Below, one piece after another: positions 1 through 7,862 of a stretch of 64,000 bases of DNA (positions are counted from its first letter, which is position 1; every line of letters starts with the position of its first letter). The DNA comes from Sulfitobacter sp. JL08 (lineage in GTDB: Bacteria > Pseudomonadota > Alphaproteobacteria > Rhodobacterales > Rhodobacteraceae). The stretch is taken from the NCBI RefSeq assembly GCF_003352045.1, contig NZ_CP025815.1, forward strand, positions 2,108,001 to 2,172,000. The letters are read 5' to 3'. Below the pieces are notes generated by a model, which was given only the letters and a program-made list of their open reading frames with translations, was not told the origin of the DNA and ran no database searches. The translations under genes and the position numbers were made by a program.

Positions 1-41
1 CACCGTCGAGCGATTAAGGTGATTTTCGCCGCATCCGCATC

Positions 42-218
42 AGGCGGCTTCGTCCGCATGTGAGACATACGTCGCAGCCGCAGCGAACGTATGGTGCCGG
101 TGAAAGCAGTCGTTCAGAATCAAAACTCTGAATTTGCAGTCTTGAACGGCCGCTTAACGCGACGAACCGGTCATCAGAGATAAACAGTCGAATGACGGCA
201 GTGAGCCCAGAGCGGTCA
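42..218. repeat. Dispersed repeat, copy A
   Basis: The stretch shares long near-identical blocks with 59255-59433 and 61381-61562. The shared words include TGTGAGACATACGTCGCA (59 on), GCAGCGAACGT, GTGAAAGCAGTCGTTCA and GAATGACGGCAGTGAGCCC. No protein is supported here. It looks like a short non-autonomous repeat unit of the kind scattered between genes in Rhodobacteraceae genomes. Copy A has diverged in its middle, at about 150-190. Confidence 0.75.
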
Positions 219-342
219 ATCACGGAGCCAGTATCCAAGGCTGAAGGCAACGGCAGCACCTCTCTATCGCTTGATGCATGTCATTTCGACCCGCAGGAAA
301 TGCGCATAAGATATCCGACAATGTAACTTGGAGTAAGTTTCC

Positions 343-993
343 ATGAGAGCCAGGCACAAGAGAAATCACCAGTCACGTCTTGTCAGTATGCTACTGTGCT
401 TGTCATTCATGTTTGCTTTTCAGAATGAAGCTCAAGCCGCCGAACCTTCGGTTGTTCTTCCTTCAGGATTTGTGCCGGACACATCTAATGAGCCACCCGA
501 CCATGAATTCTTCGTGAAGGATATCAACAGGTTTGGACACCAAGTGATTTTTTCCGCAGACCGTCACCGGTTCAGCGAACAACTTTTCAAAAAAATGACC
601 CAACTCGTTAAAAAGCATGGAGAAAGAGTCATTGCTCCAGCAGTTGCCGGTGTCCTGAGCGCGGATATTCAGAACATCAAGGACTATATTGGGGAACCAA
701 AGGGGAGCATGCAGGTTGTCGCTCACGAAACTAAACCGTACGTAGGAGATTTGCCGAGCAATCTTTGCGAAGGATTCAGCTGGAAAGCTCAATATTCCAA
801 CCCTAATGATCAGCCGGAAGAGGTTGTATACACAGCGTATGGCGTCACCGTCGAATGCATATTCTTAAGCGATGATATGATGTGGTCGACGACAGCATCC
901 ATTATTGAGAATGTTTTTCGAGCGCACGGCGACAGCCTGAGCGAAGACTTCGAAAACACTGCTTCAAAGATATTAGCCACGCTCAGTTACTGA
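343..993 (+). CDS. Secreted protein of unknown function
   Basis: This is a 216-residue protein I do not recognise. A Sec-type signal peptide is clear: basic residues 1-12, a hydrophobic core around LLCLSFMFAF, and a likely cleavage after EAQAA at about residue 33. The mature part is mixed alpha/beta in character and has two cysteines, in SNLCEGFSW and VECIF, that could form a disulfide, so a periplasmic or exported soluble protein is likely. The ATG at 343 follows a GGAG ribosome site (about 330-333). It stands alone between a dispersed repeat and a decayed cassette and is AT-richer than the core genes, which suggests acquisition by transfer. Confidence 0.7.
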   Translation: MRARHKRNHQSRLVSMLLCLSFMFAFQNEAQAAEPSVVLPSGFVPDTSNEPPDHEFFVKDINRFGHQVIFSADRHRFSEQLFKKMTQLVKKHGERVIAPAVAGVLSADIQNIKDYIGEPKGSMQVVAHETKPYVGDLPSNLCEGFSWKAQYSNPNDQPEEVVYTAYGVTVECIFLSDDMMWSTTASIIENVFRAHGDSLSEDFENTASKILATLSY

Positions 994-1113
994 CGCCAGC
1001 CAGTAGCCAATCTTCAAAGGCCGCTCTGTCCCGCAACTCGGACCTTTAGCAGCTTTCGAAAGAGGTCGGAAAAGCGGATTAAAGCGGACATTGCCCGTTT
1101 TCAGTCCCAGAAC

Positions 1114-1293
1114 TTAGTCTTTGCGTTTGATTTCCGGCGCCGTCGGCAACCCCTTGGGTGCAGGCACCGCATGGCTCTCCAGCCATTCCTTGATTGCGCC
1201 CCACCTATCGGCGTCGGTTGCCGCGTCGCGATGCTGGCCCAGTGCTTGCAATAGGACACGTAAATCATGCGGTATTGTGGACGGCCATGGCAT
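1114..1293 (-). CDS. Small hypothetical protein, mobile-region type
   Basis: This 59-residue reading frame starts at ATG 1293 and has a protein-like composition: an alpha-helical stretch with LLQALGQHRD, a WGAIKEWLESH segment and a proline-rich basic tail. I cannot assign a function. It is read opposite to the small-gene cassette that begins at 1428, with the divergent gap at about 1294-1427. Codon use is closer to Rhodobacteraceae genes than the overlapping frames on the other strand, which is why this frame was preferred. It may be a cassette gene or a remnant of one. Confidence 0.4.
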   Translation of the reverse strand: MPWPSTIPHDLRVLLQALGQHRDAATDADRWGAIKEWLESHAVPAPKGLPTAPEIKRKD

Positions 1294-1427
1294 GAGTATG
1301 GTATGGTACAAAACATGAACAAGCATCAATCGGAACATTCACAAGACCAGGTAAATCAGCAGAATTCGGGGTCGCTTTTCGGCCTGCCGATCCATCAAAA
1401 AAATAAAGCGCAAGGACAGGTCACAAT

Positions 1428-1876
1428 ATGGGCAAGCTACAAACCAAGTCTGACAGCAAATTGGGCGTCAAACTGACGGGCACTCCTGAACTGGGGCAGC
1501 ACATCACCCTGAACCAGGACGCCGCTTTGCAGAAGGTTTTGGGAACACAGCATCCGGAGGCGGCAGACTTGATGACACACACCGCGTTATTGTCTGCAAG
1601 GACGGTATCCAATGGATAACCCAGCGGCGCAAATCAGGTGGCGCAGAACGGCCTTGGCGCGCCTTGGGCTACAACACCACCCGAAACGCCCTAATCCGCG
1701 TGTGCACCTTGCTAGAATGTGAGGTTGAACCCTCTGCACTGTCATTGTTGGCGGATTTGCCGGACGTGATTGGGGGGCAGCATGAAGAGCGACAAAATAC
1801 GGCCACAGCCGCCTTCGTAAGCCGCGCGACGCATCATGCAGAAACATGGCTTATACCACTGCAAAGGAATACACAG
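1428..1876 (+). pseudogene. Frameshifted cassette gene upstream of the HGGXXG gene
   Basis: An ATG at 1428 with an AAGGACAGG ribosome site opens a 63-residue frame (starting MGKLQTKSDS) that stops at 1619. A second frame, open from about 1489 without a good start, reads GNTASGGGRLDDTHRVIVC, then KDGIQWITQRRKSGG and WRALGYNTTRNALIRVC. That second string is clearly protein-like and matches the kind of small protein that precedes the next gene in other alphaproteobacterial cassettes. The simplest reading is one gene broken by a frameshift between about 1500 and 1550. Its second half runs in frame, without a stop, into the gene that starts at 1877. Confidence 0.45.
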
Positions 1877-2410
1877 ATGGCAGACAAGATAAGACTACCG
1901 GCATCAGCGATTGAACATCACCAGTCGCGCCCGACGTTCAACACGAATGAAGATGGCGTTGTTCAAATCAAAGTAGATAAACCAGACACGTTGATAAATT
2001 TGTTCAACGTCGAAACAATTGAGGCTGCGTCCGGCCTGATGACTTGCGCGCTCAATGCGCTGGGCAAAACAGGCGAACCCTACCGTGACATGGCGGCAGC
2101 TATGCAGGCGGAATTAAAACCGCGCGATGCAATCGAAGCGATGCTGATAACCCAAATGACCACGACCCATATTGCGATGACATCCCTGTCCCAGAAAGTG
2201 ATGGACACATCCATGTATCAAGTTCGCGAAGCTTTTGAACGCTCAATGACGCGGCTAAGCCGCACCTATATGGCCCAGATGGATGCCCTCAAGAAATACC
2301 GCGCCAAGGCCCAGCAAACCGTCAGGGTCGAGCGGGTCACAGTTAACGAAGGCGGACAGGCGATTGTGGGCGACGTGAGCCACGGGGGGAGGGTTGATGA
2401 TAAAAAGTGA
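1877..2410 (+). CDS. Cassette protein of unknown function, GGQAIVG motif
   Basis: I place the start at ATG 1877 because AAAGGAA (1863-1869) lies seven bases before it; the frame is open further upstream (TTG at 1664). The 177-residue product is largely helical, with PYRDMAAAMQAELKPRDAIEAML, MTRLSRTYMAQMDALKKYR and a C-terminal VRVERVTVNEGGQAIVG beta segment. Proteins with this ending recur next to HGGXXG-type small proteins in Rhodobacteraceae accessory regions. Their function is not known to me; a phage or mobile-element origin is the usual setting. The next gene follows at 2421. Confidence 0.6.
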   Translation: MADKIRLPASAIEHHQSRPTFNTNEDGVVQIKVDKPDTLINLFNVETIEAASGLMTCALNALGKTGEPYRDMAAAMQAELKPRDAIEAMLITQMTTTHIAMTSLSQKVMDTSMYQVREAFERSMTRLSRTYMAQMDALKKYRAKAQQTVRVERVTVNEGGQAIVGDVSHGGRVDDKK

Positions 2411-2420
2411 CGGTTACCCC

Positions 2421-2654
2421 ATGAACCCCACACAAAGGCTCCGCGACACGCCCAGATGCAGCGCTAAGGCCAAGTCCACCCGCCAGCGGTGCCGTTGCCC
2501 TGCTGTGACGGGTTGGACAGTGTGTCGGGTCCACGGCGCTGGCGGTGGTGCGCCCCGTGGCAAGGCGCATCCGAATTACAAACACGGTCTTCGGACCAAG
2601 CAGATGGAAGATATTCGACGGTTGGTTTCGGCAATATCTATGGCAAGTTGGTGA
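2421..2654 (+). CDS. HGGXXG-motif small protein
   Basis: A 77-residue basic protein with the layout of the HGGXXG family: CSAKAKSTRQRCRCPAV (paired cysteines), a TGWTVCRVHG segment and GAGGGAPRGKAHPNYKHG. The cysteine/histidine spacing suggests a small zinc-binding fold, as inferred for the family; no function is established as far as I know. ATG 2421 is favoured because homologous proteins start MNPTQRL or MNTTQRL; ATG 2397 is in frame and would overlap the previous gene. The C-terminus is shorter than usual. A broken copy of its first 20 codons occurs at 53719 in this same window. Confidence 0.65.
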   Translation: MNPTQRLRDTPRCSAKAKSTRQRCRCPAVTGWTVCRVHGAGGGAPRGKAHPNYKHGLRTKQMEDIRRLVSAISMASW

Positions 2655-2768
2655 ATGTAATACTGCAAATTTACCAACTTTTGAGTATAGACGTCGTAAC
2701 TGCAAACGTTACATTGAATTCTCGGAAGTCTATCCAATCTCCTGTCAAAAAAGTTGTCTATCACCGGT

Positions 2769-3821
2769 ATGCCTTACACTGATTTTTCAGACAAAGCTTT
2801 TTGGAAACGTTGCCGAGAAGACAATCAGTTCTTAGTTTCGGAAATTTACCAACCCAAATTTCAGCTTCTCCCAGGTGCTCGGATTGCTACGGCAGGCAGT
2901 TGTTTTGCACAAAATATAGCCAAATATGTGCGAGCGTCTGAGTTAGAGTGGGTTAACGTTGAGCCAGCACCTAAAGCGATGCCAATAGATGTTGCGTCGC
3001 GCTTCGGGTACGGGCTGTTCTCAGCTCGATATGGCAACATCTACACTGTCAGGCAGCTTCTCCAACTATTGCAAGACATGGTCGGGGAGACACTCCACAA
3101 AGAGGCAATTTGGGAGCGAAACGGACGATACTTTGACGCAATCCGCCCAAACGTTGAACCACAAGGTTTTGAATCAAGCCGAGAACTGTGCGCCCATCGA
3201 CTAGATCATCTGAGGCGTGTTCGGCGGATTTTTGACGAGGCTGAAGTGTTCGTTTTTACTTTGGGTCTGACTGAAACATGGCAAGACCGCGAAACGGGTA
3301 TAGTTTTTCCAACGGTGCCAGGATTATTCGCTGGAAATTTTGATGCAAAGCAGCATGAATTTGTAAATTTTGGATTTGACGACACATATGAAGACTTGGC
3401 TAGCGCAATCCATCTAATGCACAAACTAAATCCCCAATTGAAAATACTTCTCACAGTGTCACCAGTTCCACTTACAGCAACTGCCAGTGGGTATCATGTT
3501 CTGCAAGCCACTACCTATTCAAAATCGGTACTGCGAACAGTTGCGGGGGAGATTGTTGGAATGGATGACCGCATTGATTATTTTCCTTCGTATGAATTGA
3601 TCACGGGAACGCCATTCTCCGGAAAATTCTTTGGTGAAAATTTGAGAACAGTGACACAAAAAGGGGTGCAGAATGTAATGGCAGTTTTTTTCGGTGCGCA
3701 TATCGGCTTATCCTCCATACCAAGCCCAGAGCCGGAAGAAACACTGCACCAAGGTAGCTCAGAACTTGACGACGAACTTGTTTGTGAAGAGGCGTTGTTA
3801 GAAAGTTTTACTAAAGCATGA
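2769..3821 (+). CDS. GSCFA-domain protein
   Basis: A 350-residue member of the GSCFA family, recognised by GSCFA at residues 43-47 (after RIATA) and the second conserved block VFTLGLTETWQD. GSCFA proteins belong to the SGNH-hydrolase-like group and are often near surface-polysaccharide genes; their exact substrate is unsettled. ATG 2769 is chosen over the in-frame TTG at 2754 because it gives the usual MPYTDFSDKAFW beginning. The gene overlaps the next one by ATGA (3818-3821), implying translational coupling. Base composition is AT-rich against the core genes, which suggests horizontal transfer with its partner. Confidence 0.85.
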   Translation: MPYTDFSDKAFWKRCREDNQFLVSEIYQPKFQLLPGARIATAGSCFAQNIAKYVRASELEWVNVEPAPKAMPIDVASRFGYGLFSARYGNIYTVRQLLQLLQDMVGETLHKEAIWERNGRYFDAIRPNVEPQGFESSRELCAHRLDHLRRVRRIFDEAEVFVFTLGLTETWQDRETGIVFPTVPGLFAGNFDAKQHEFVNFGFDDTYEDLASAIHLMHKLNPQLKILLTVSPVPLTATASGYHVLQATTYSKSVLRTVAGEIVGMDDRIDYFPSYELITGTPFSGKFFGENLRTVTQKGVQNVMAVFFGAHIGLSSIPSPEPEETLHQGSSELDDELVCEEALLESFTKA

Positions 3822-4627
3822 GGCTATGTATTCTGGGGAATTCTCATGTTGGAATGTTGCGAGGAGCACAACTAGAATCTCCCTTGGCAAACCAGTCTAT
3901 TACTTGGGTTGCCAAAGCAGGCACCGGCCTTAAGGGTGCGGAATTAGAAGGAACAGAATTATTTTTCAAAGACCCTCAACTTATTGAGGCTTTAAATCAG
4001 CACGGGATGCCAGAACGAGTTGATTTAAATTCATTCGACGCGCTCGTATTTGTAGGAGATACAGCGTCCGTCTTTAACGCTGGGCAGTTACTACAAAGAC
4101 ACAGTGTTTCTGGTTGGCCCTCTGCTGAGCCAATGCTTCGAAAAATTGAACGCACTGGTGGCGTTCCTTTCAGACGTCAGATGTTGTCACAGTCGGCCTA
4201 TCTAGCGGCATTGTCGCGCATAATAGAAAGTGGTGTTACCTACGAATTAGTTTCTCAAATACGCGTGGTCACCGACATACCCATTTGTATTATTCCGCAA
4301 CCTTATCCTGGAGCGCAGTTGCTGAAAATCGAAGGAAAAAAAAATCGCGCACTCAAGCGTGTAATCGAAGAACGAGGAGGAGAATATTTATCTGAAATTT
4401 TGCGCAATGCGCACGCGAATACATTTTCTAAATTTACTGGGGTTAGTATTTTGTACCAACCTGAGCAAACTATAGAATATGGATGTTTGACAGGAAGAGC
4501 TTTTACTCGGAATGCTGTGCGGATTCATACTGATATGAAGCAACCTGCGCGTGACATAATTCATTCAAATCCAACTATGGGCCATTTGGTTTTGGAACAA
4601 ATTTTGGCGGCGCTGCACATTAATTGA
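3818..4627 (+). CDS. GNSH-motif protein, partner of the GSCFA gene
   Basis: A 269-residue protein that opens with LCILGNSHVGMLRGAQ. GNSH at residues 7-10 resembles block I (GDS/GNS) of SGNH hydrolases, where the serine is the nucleophile. A FVGDT segment near residue 89 could be a further conserved strand. I see no signal peptide or membrane segment. The ATGA overlap with the GSCFA gene implies that the two are made together. A carbohydrate esterase or acyltransferase acting on surface glycans is a reasonable guess from the motif and the partner, but no function is shown. Confidence 0.65.
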   Translation: MRLCILGNSHVGMLRGAQLESPLANQSITWVAKAGTGLKGAELEGTELFFKDPQLIEALNQHGMPERVDLNSFDALVFVGDTASVFNAGQLLQRHSVSGWPSAEPMLRKIERTGGVPFRRQMLSQSAYLAALSRIIESGVTYELVSQIRVVTDIPICIIPQPYPGAQLLKIEGKKNRALKRVIEERGGEYLSEILRNAHANTFSKFTGVSILYQPEQTIEYGCLTGRAFTRNAVRIHTDMKQPARDIIHSNPTMGHLVLEQILAALHIN

Positions 4628-4903
4628 AAATCTTCCTTGGCTTAGGTGTTTAGTCCCGGCATCTGATGGGTCGGGTTCAGGATGAATCGCTCTGGCTACG
4701 AAGTCGAGATTTTTCAGATGCATTCGTATGGCGTGAGGCCACCGAATTTGGTGAACGTCCTGCCCCCCATCATAAAATAGAAAGCTTTTGTTGTCGTCTG
4801 CTTCTGCACCAGCTTGCCACCATTGGAAAACACCGTGGCTTAAAAGCTTGATGCAAATTCGAAATGGCGGGCCAAATGGGGGACGTTTAAGCATTAACCA
4901 ATA
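4628..4903. other. Gap between the accessory strip and tRNA-Arg
   Basis: I see no convincing gene. Short frames exist on both strands (for example 4666-4851) but have no ribosome site and no family look. The segment lies just beyond the 3' end of the tRNA gene, where an integrated element would end, and could hold a decayed insertion-sequence end. No repeat of the tRNA 3' end was found by eye. Confidence 0.4.
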
Positions 4904-5542
4904 CTAAAATATTGTATTTAAATTATAAATTATGATTGACTGGCGGACCCAAGAGGATTCGAACCTCTGGCCTCTGCCTTCGGAGGGCAGCGCTCTATCC
5001 AGCTGAGCTATGGGTCCATGTCGCGGGGTATAGCGTTGCCCCGCACAGCCTGCAATCTTAAAAACCTGTCGGGGCTGTCGCGCGTGAAAGACCTTGCTGC
5101 GCACCACGCAGGTGGATGATGCCATTCCTGCCATTTTGGCCATCGCTTCGGGCAGAGTCACGTTCATTTCCGCATCCTGTTCGATATGCGTCGGATCGAC
5201 GACCGTCACCACGGATTTCGACACGGCAATAATATCGCCCATGCCGCTGTCGGATATATCGCTGAAAACCCCCTGCCAGACGTTTTCGTCCAGCTTTGTC
5301 CAGGTAAACTGAATGTCTGCGCCTTGCAGCGCGACCGGATCAAACGGTTCGGGAAAGATGATCGGCCCGACATGGCCGCCAGCCATGTTGGCCTGCAACT
5401 GAGTAACCATTTGCGGCGGGCATCCGGTCTGGTCCACAAACTCGACAGCGTTGGCCCATGTGCCGCTTTGCGGCTGGATATCAGCCTGGACAGTCAGGGG
5501 AGCAAGCAGGATGAAAGTTGCGGCAAAGATCAGACGTGGCAT
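4904..5542 (-). CDS. Secreted protein of unknown function, reading into tRNA-Arg
   Basis: The frame from ATG 5542 encodes a signal peptide (MPRLIFAATFILLAPLTVQA) followed by an approximately 130-residue periplasmic domain with two cysteines (GCPPQ and STCVV) that may pair. It resembles conserved Roseobacter hypotheticals found after sufS. In this frame there is no stop before the tRNA gene, so the C-terminus (residues from about 162 on) is tRNA-antisense-free but tRNA-encoded sequence, which is implausible. In another frame a TAA lies just before the tRNA, so a small frameshift near 5060-5100, real or a sequence error, probably added the tail. The true end is likely near 5060. Confidence 0.55.
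   Translation of the reverse strand: MPRLIFAATFILLAPLTVQADIQPQSGTWANAVEFVDQTGCPPQMVTQLQANMAGGHVGPIIFPEPFDPVALQGADIQFTWTKLDENVWQGVFSDISDSGMGDIIAVSKSVVTVVDPTHIEQDAEMNVTLPEAMAKMAGMASSTCVVRSKVFHARQPRQVFKIAGCAGQRYTPRHGPIAQLDRALPSEGRGQRFESSWVRQSIIIYNLNTIF
4941..5017 (-). tRNA. tRNA-Arg (anticodon CCG)
   Basis: On the minus strand the 77-base gene folds as a full cloverleaf. The acceptor stem is GGACCCA/TGGGTCC with discriminator G and an encoded CCA at 4943-4941. The anticodon stem is CTGCC/GGCAG with loop CTCCGAA, giving anticodon CCG for CGG arginine codons. The T arm carries GGTTCGAATCC. Its 3' end faces the accessory region at 1-4930, the usual geometry for an island integrated at a tRNA gene. 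Confidence 0.95.
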
Positions 5543-5576
5543 TGAAAGTGTTCCTTTTCCACCCCGCCTATCACGC

Positions 5577-6797
5577 CTAGGCAAAAAGATCATGCGCCAG
5601 TTCCAGCGCATCCACCAGAACATCGACTTCGGCTGTGGTGTTATAAAGCCCGAAAGACGCGCGGCATGTGGCGGTGACACCCAGATGATCCATCAACGGA
5701 CCGGCACAGTGATGGCCCGCCCGCACAGCAACGCCCCTTTTGTCCAGCACGGTTGAAATATCGTGTGCATGTGCGGCCCCGTCCAATGTAAAGCTGAAAA
5801 TCGCAGCCTTATCAACAGATTGCCCCTGAACCTGCAACCAGTTCAGGCCATCCAGACGGGTGCGCGCATAATCACGCAGGGCGTTTTCATGGGCCAGAAT
5901 ATTGTCCATCCCCAGCCCCATCATGTATTCCAGCGCCACGCCAAAGCCGATGGTCTGCACGATACCGGGTGTGCCCGCCTCGAACTTCATCGGGGGATCG
6001 TTATAGGTCACCTCTTCCTTGCTGACCTCGCGGATCATGTCGCCGCCGCCGATAAAGGGGCGCATTTCCGCCATCCGTTCCGATTTGATGAAAATCGCGC
6101 CCGACCCGGACGGGCCGTAAAGTTTATGCCCGGTAATCGCGTAGAAATCGCAATCCAGATCCTGCACATCCACCGGCATGTGCACCGCCGCCTGTGACCC
6201 GTCCACCAGAACCGGAACGCCCTTTGCATGGGCCGCCGCCGTTATGGTTTTCACATCAACCTTGGTGCCCAGCACATTGGAAAGCTGCGTGATTGCAATC
6301 AGTTTGGTGCGCGGTGTGATGGCATCGATCACTGCCTGCGGGTCCAGATCGCCGTTGATATCGGTATCGACCCATTTGATTACCACACCCTGACGCTCGC
6401 GCAGGAAATGCCATGGCACGATATTCGCATGGTGTTCCATCACGCTCAGAATAATCTCATCGCCCGCCTGCATCCGCGGCATGGCCCAGCCATAAGCCAC
6501 CAGATTGATGCCTTCGGTGGTGCCGGAATTGAACACGATCTCGTCTTCCGATCTGGCGTTCAGAAAGGTCGCAACAATGCCACGGACCCGTTCATAATGG
6601 TCGGTCGCAAGGTTCGAAAGATAATGCAAGCCACGGTGAACATTGGAATATTCATGCGAATAGGCGCGTGTTACCGCATCAATCACCACCTGCGGTTTCT
6701 GCGCTGACGCACCATTGTCCAGATAGACCAGCGGTTTGTCGTTCACAGTGCGTGACAGGATCGGAAAATCGGAGCGGATTTTTTCTACATCATACAT
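5577..6797 (-). CDS. sufS: Cysteine desulfurase SufS
   Basis: A 406-residue group II cysteine desulfurase, which takes sulfur from cysteine as an enzyme persulfide to feed Fe-S cluster assembly on SufBCD. The PLP lysine is K225 in ITGHKLYGPSG and the persulfide cysteine is C364 in RAGHHCAGP, at the same numbering as the well-studied SufS enzymes. Length is standard. It ends the operon that begins with iscR; its start overlaps the upstream Yip1 gene by 8 bases. A second, NifS/IscS-type desulfurase lies at the other end of the same operon (12374-13417). Confidence 0.97.
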   Translation of the reverse strand: MYDVEKIRSDFPILSRTVNDKPLVYLDNGASAQKPQVVIDAVTRAYSHEYSNVHRGLHYLSNLATDHYERVRGIVATFLNARSEDEIVFNSGTTEGINLVAYGWAMPRMQAGDEIILSVMEHHANIVPWHFLRERQGVVIKWVDTDINGDLDPQAVIDAITPRTKLIAITQLSNVLGTKVDVKTITAAAHAKGVPVLVDGSQAAVHMPVDVQDLDCDFYAITGHKLYGPSGSGAIFIKSERMAEMRPFIGGGDMIREVSKEEVTYNDPPMKFEAGTPGIVQTIGFGVALEYMMGLGMDNILAHENALRDYARTRLDGLNWLQVQGQSVDKAAIFSFTLDGAAHAHDISTVLDKRGVAVRAGHHCAGPLMDHLGVTATCRASFGLYNTTAEVDVLVDALELAHDLFA

Positions 6798-7386
6798 AGG
6801 CGACAGATCCCAATAGTGTGGCCCCGATCAGGGACAAGAAGAAAGACAGGCCAAGCGCAAGGCCCAGCATTGCGGCCACCAGCACCCCTGCCGCGCGCGG
6901 CAAAGAGTTGAGATGATGCGCCGTGTTGATGAAATTCACGAGTATCCAGATGCCCCACAGCGCGGCGGCCATCACCACAAAGGCAGCCAGAACCGGGGCA
7001 AGGATCAGCAGGACCAGCGTGATCACCTGCAAGGCGACACGCAGCGCCTGCAACCAGATCATCAGAACTAGAATATCACCCAGTTCGCCGGTTCCGCCCA
7101 AGGCACGCCCCGTCCAGTAAAGCGCGTGCACCGTCAGAACCAGACCACCGGCAACGATGAACAGGAACACAACCGGGCTTTGAAACGCACCGGGCAAGGG
7201 CGATGGCGTCGGCACCAGAATATTTGTCACCATGTAGACAATCGTGTTCAGCACCGCGACCAGCAACAGGGACAGCCACAACATATCGCGCGGCAATTGA
7301 AAGGCCATCACCCGCTCTGCGGCCTGCGCAGGGGCGCGCAATGTTTCTATCGCCAGATCGCGCCAGTATGGAACTGTCAGTGTCAT
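6790..7386 (-). CDS. Yip1-family membrane protein (second copy)
   Basis: A 198-residue inner-membrane protein with about five hydrophobic segments (near LWLSLLLVAVLNTIVYMV, VVFLFIVAGGLVLTV, LQVITLVLLILAPVLAAFVV and the C-terminal pair) and the general look of the bacterial YIP1 family. The start at ATG 7386 makes a 4-base ATGA overlap with the preceding gene. Two such proteins in a row inside suf operons are common in Rhodobacterales, but their role in Fe-S assembly is unknown. The pair is similar in topology and may have come from a duplication. Confidence 0.8.
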   Translation of the reverse strand: MTLTVPYWRDLAIETLRAPAQAAERVMAFQLPRDMLWLSLLLVAVLNTIVYMVTNILVPTPSPLPGAFQSPVVFLFIVAGGLVLTVHALYWTGRALGGTGELGDILVLMIWLQALRVALQVITLVLLILAPVLAAFVVMAAALWGIWILVNFINTAHHLNSLPRAAGVLVAAMLGLALGLSFFLSLIGATLLGSVAYV

Positions 7387-7862
7387 GCCCGCTCTGCCTG
7401 CCACAATCCGGCCAGCCAGAACCACAGGAAACAGCCCAGCCAGACCAGACCGATGATCTGTTCCTGTGTCCCCGTTCCGATAAAACCGCGCATCAAACCG
7501 TGCAACAGCATCAGGGGACTGGTCGCAAGAAAGGCCCAGAACAATGCGATACGGGCACTGTAATAGCTGCCTTTGCCGCCCACCAGTCTAGCCAGCACAT
7601 GACTGAACCATGCCAGAACATAAAGCAGCAAGGGTGCCACAATAATCCATGCCATCAACGAACCGGCCAGCAACCCGTTCAGTTCCACATCTTCCAAATG
7701 CGCCCTGCGTGCCAGATACGGCCACTGCGCGATAAAGGTGATAACACAGGCCGCCATGACAAAGATCAGCGCGCGATCTTCGCGCTGTCCCATGTCCAGC
7801 AGGCGCTGCATCACCTTGCGCGGGCCGCGATACGTCGCTGCGATATCGCGCGTGACAGGCAT
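7383..7862 (-). CDS. Yip1-family membrane protein (first copy)
   Basis: A 159-residue protein starting at ATG 7862, where its first codon overlaps the sufD stop (ATGA). It has a soluble N-terminal stretch of about 35 residues and then four or five membrane spans (ALIFVMAACVITFIAQW, GSLMAWIIVAPLLLYVLAW, ALFWAFLATSPLMLLHGL, LVWLGCFLWFWLAGLW). It is coupled to sufD on one side and to the second Yip1 gene on the other, so it is surely cotranscribed with the suf genes. Function is unknown; a membrane role linked to cluster assembly or iron homeostasis is only inference from context. Confidence 0.8.
   Translation of the reverse strand: MPVTRDIAATYRGPRKVMQRLLDMGQREDRALIFVMAACVITFIAQWPYLARRAHLEDVELNGLLAGSLMAWIIVAPLLLYVLAWFSHVLARLVGGKGSYYSARIALFWAFLATSPLMLLHGLMRGFIGTGTQEQIIGLVWLGCFLWFWLAGLWQAERA

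Noticed and set aside
4628-4903. Transposase end beside the tRNA
   Set aside because: The words look a little like insertion-sequence ends but no frame with DDE motifs or inverted repeats could be found.
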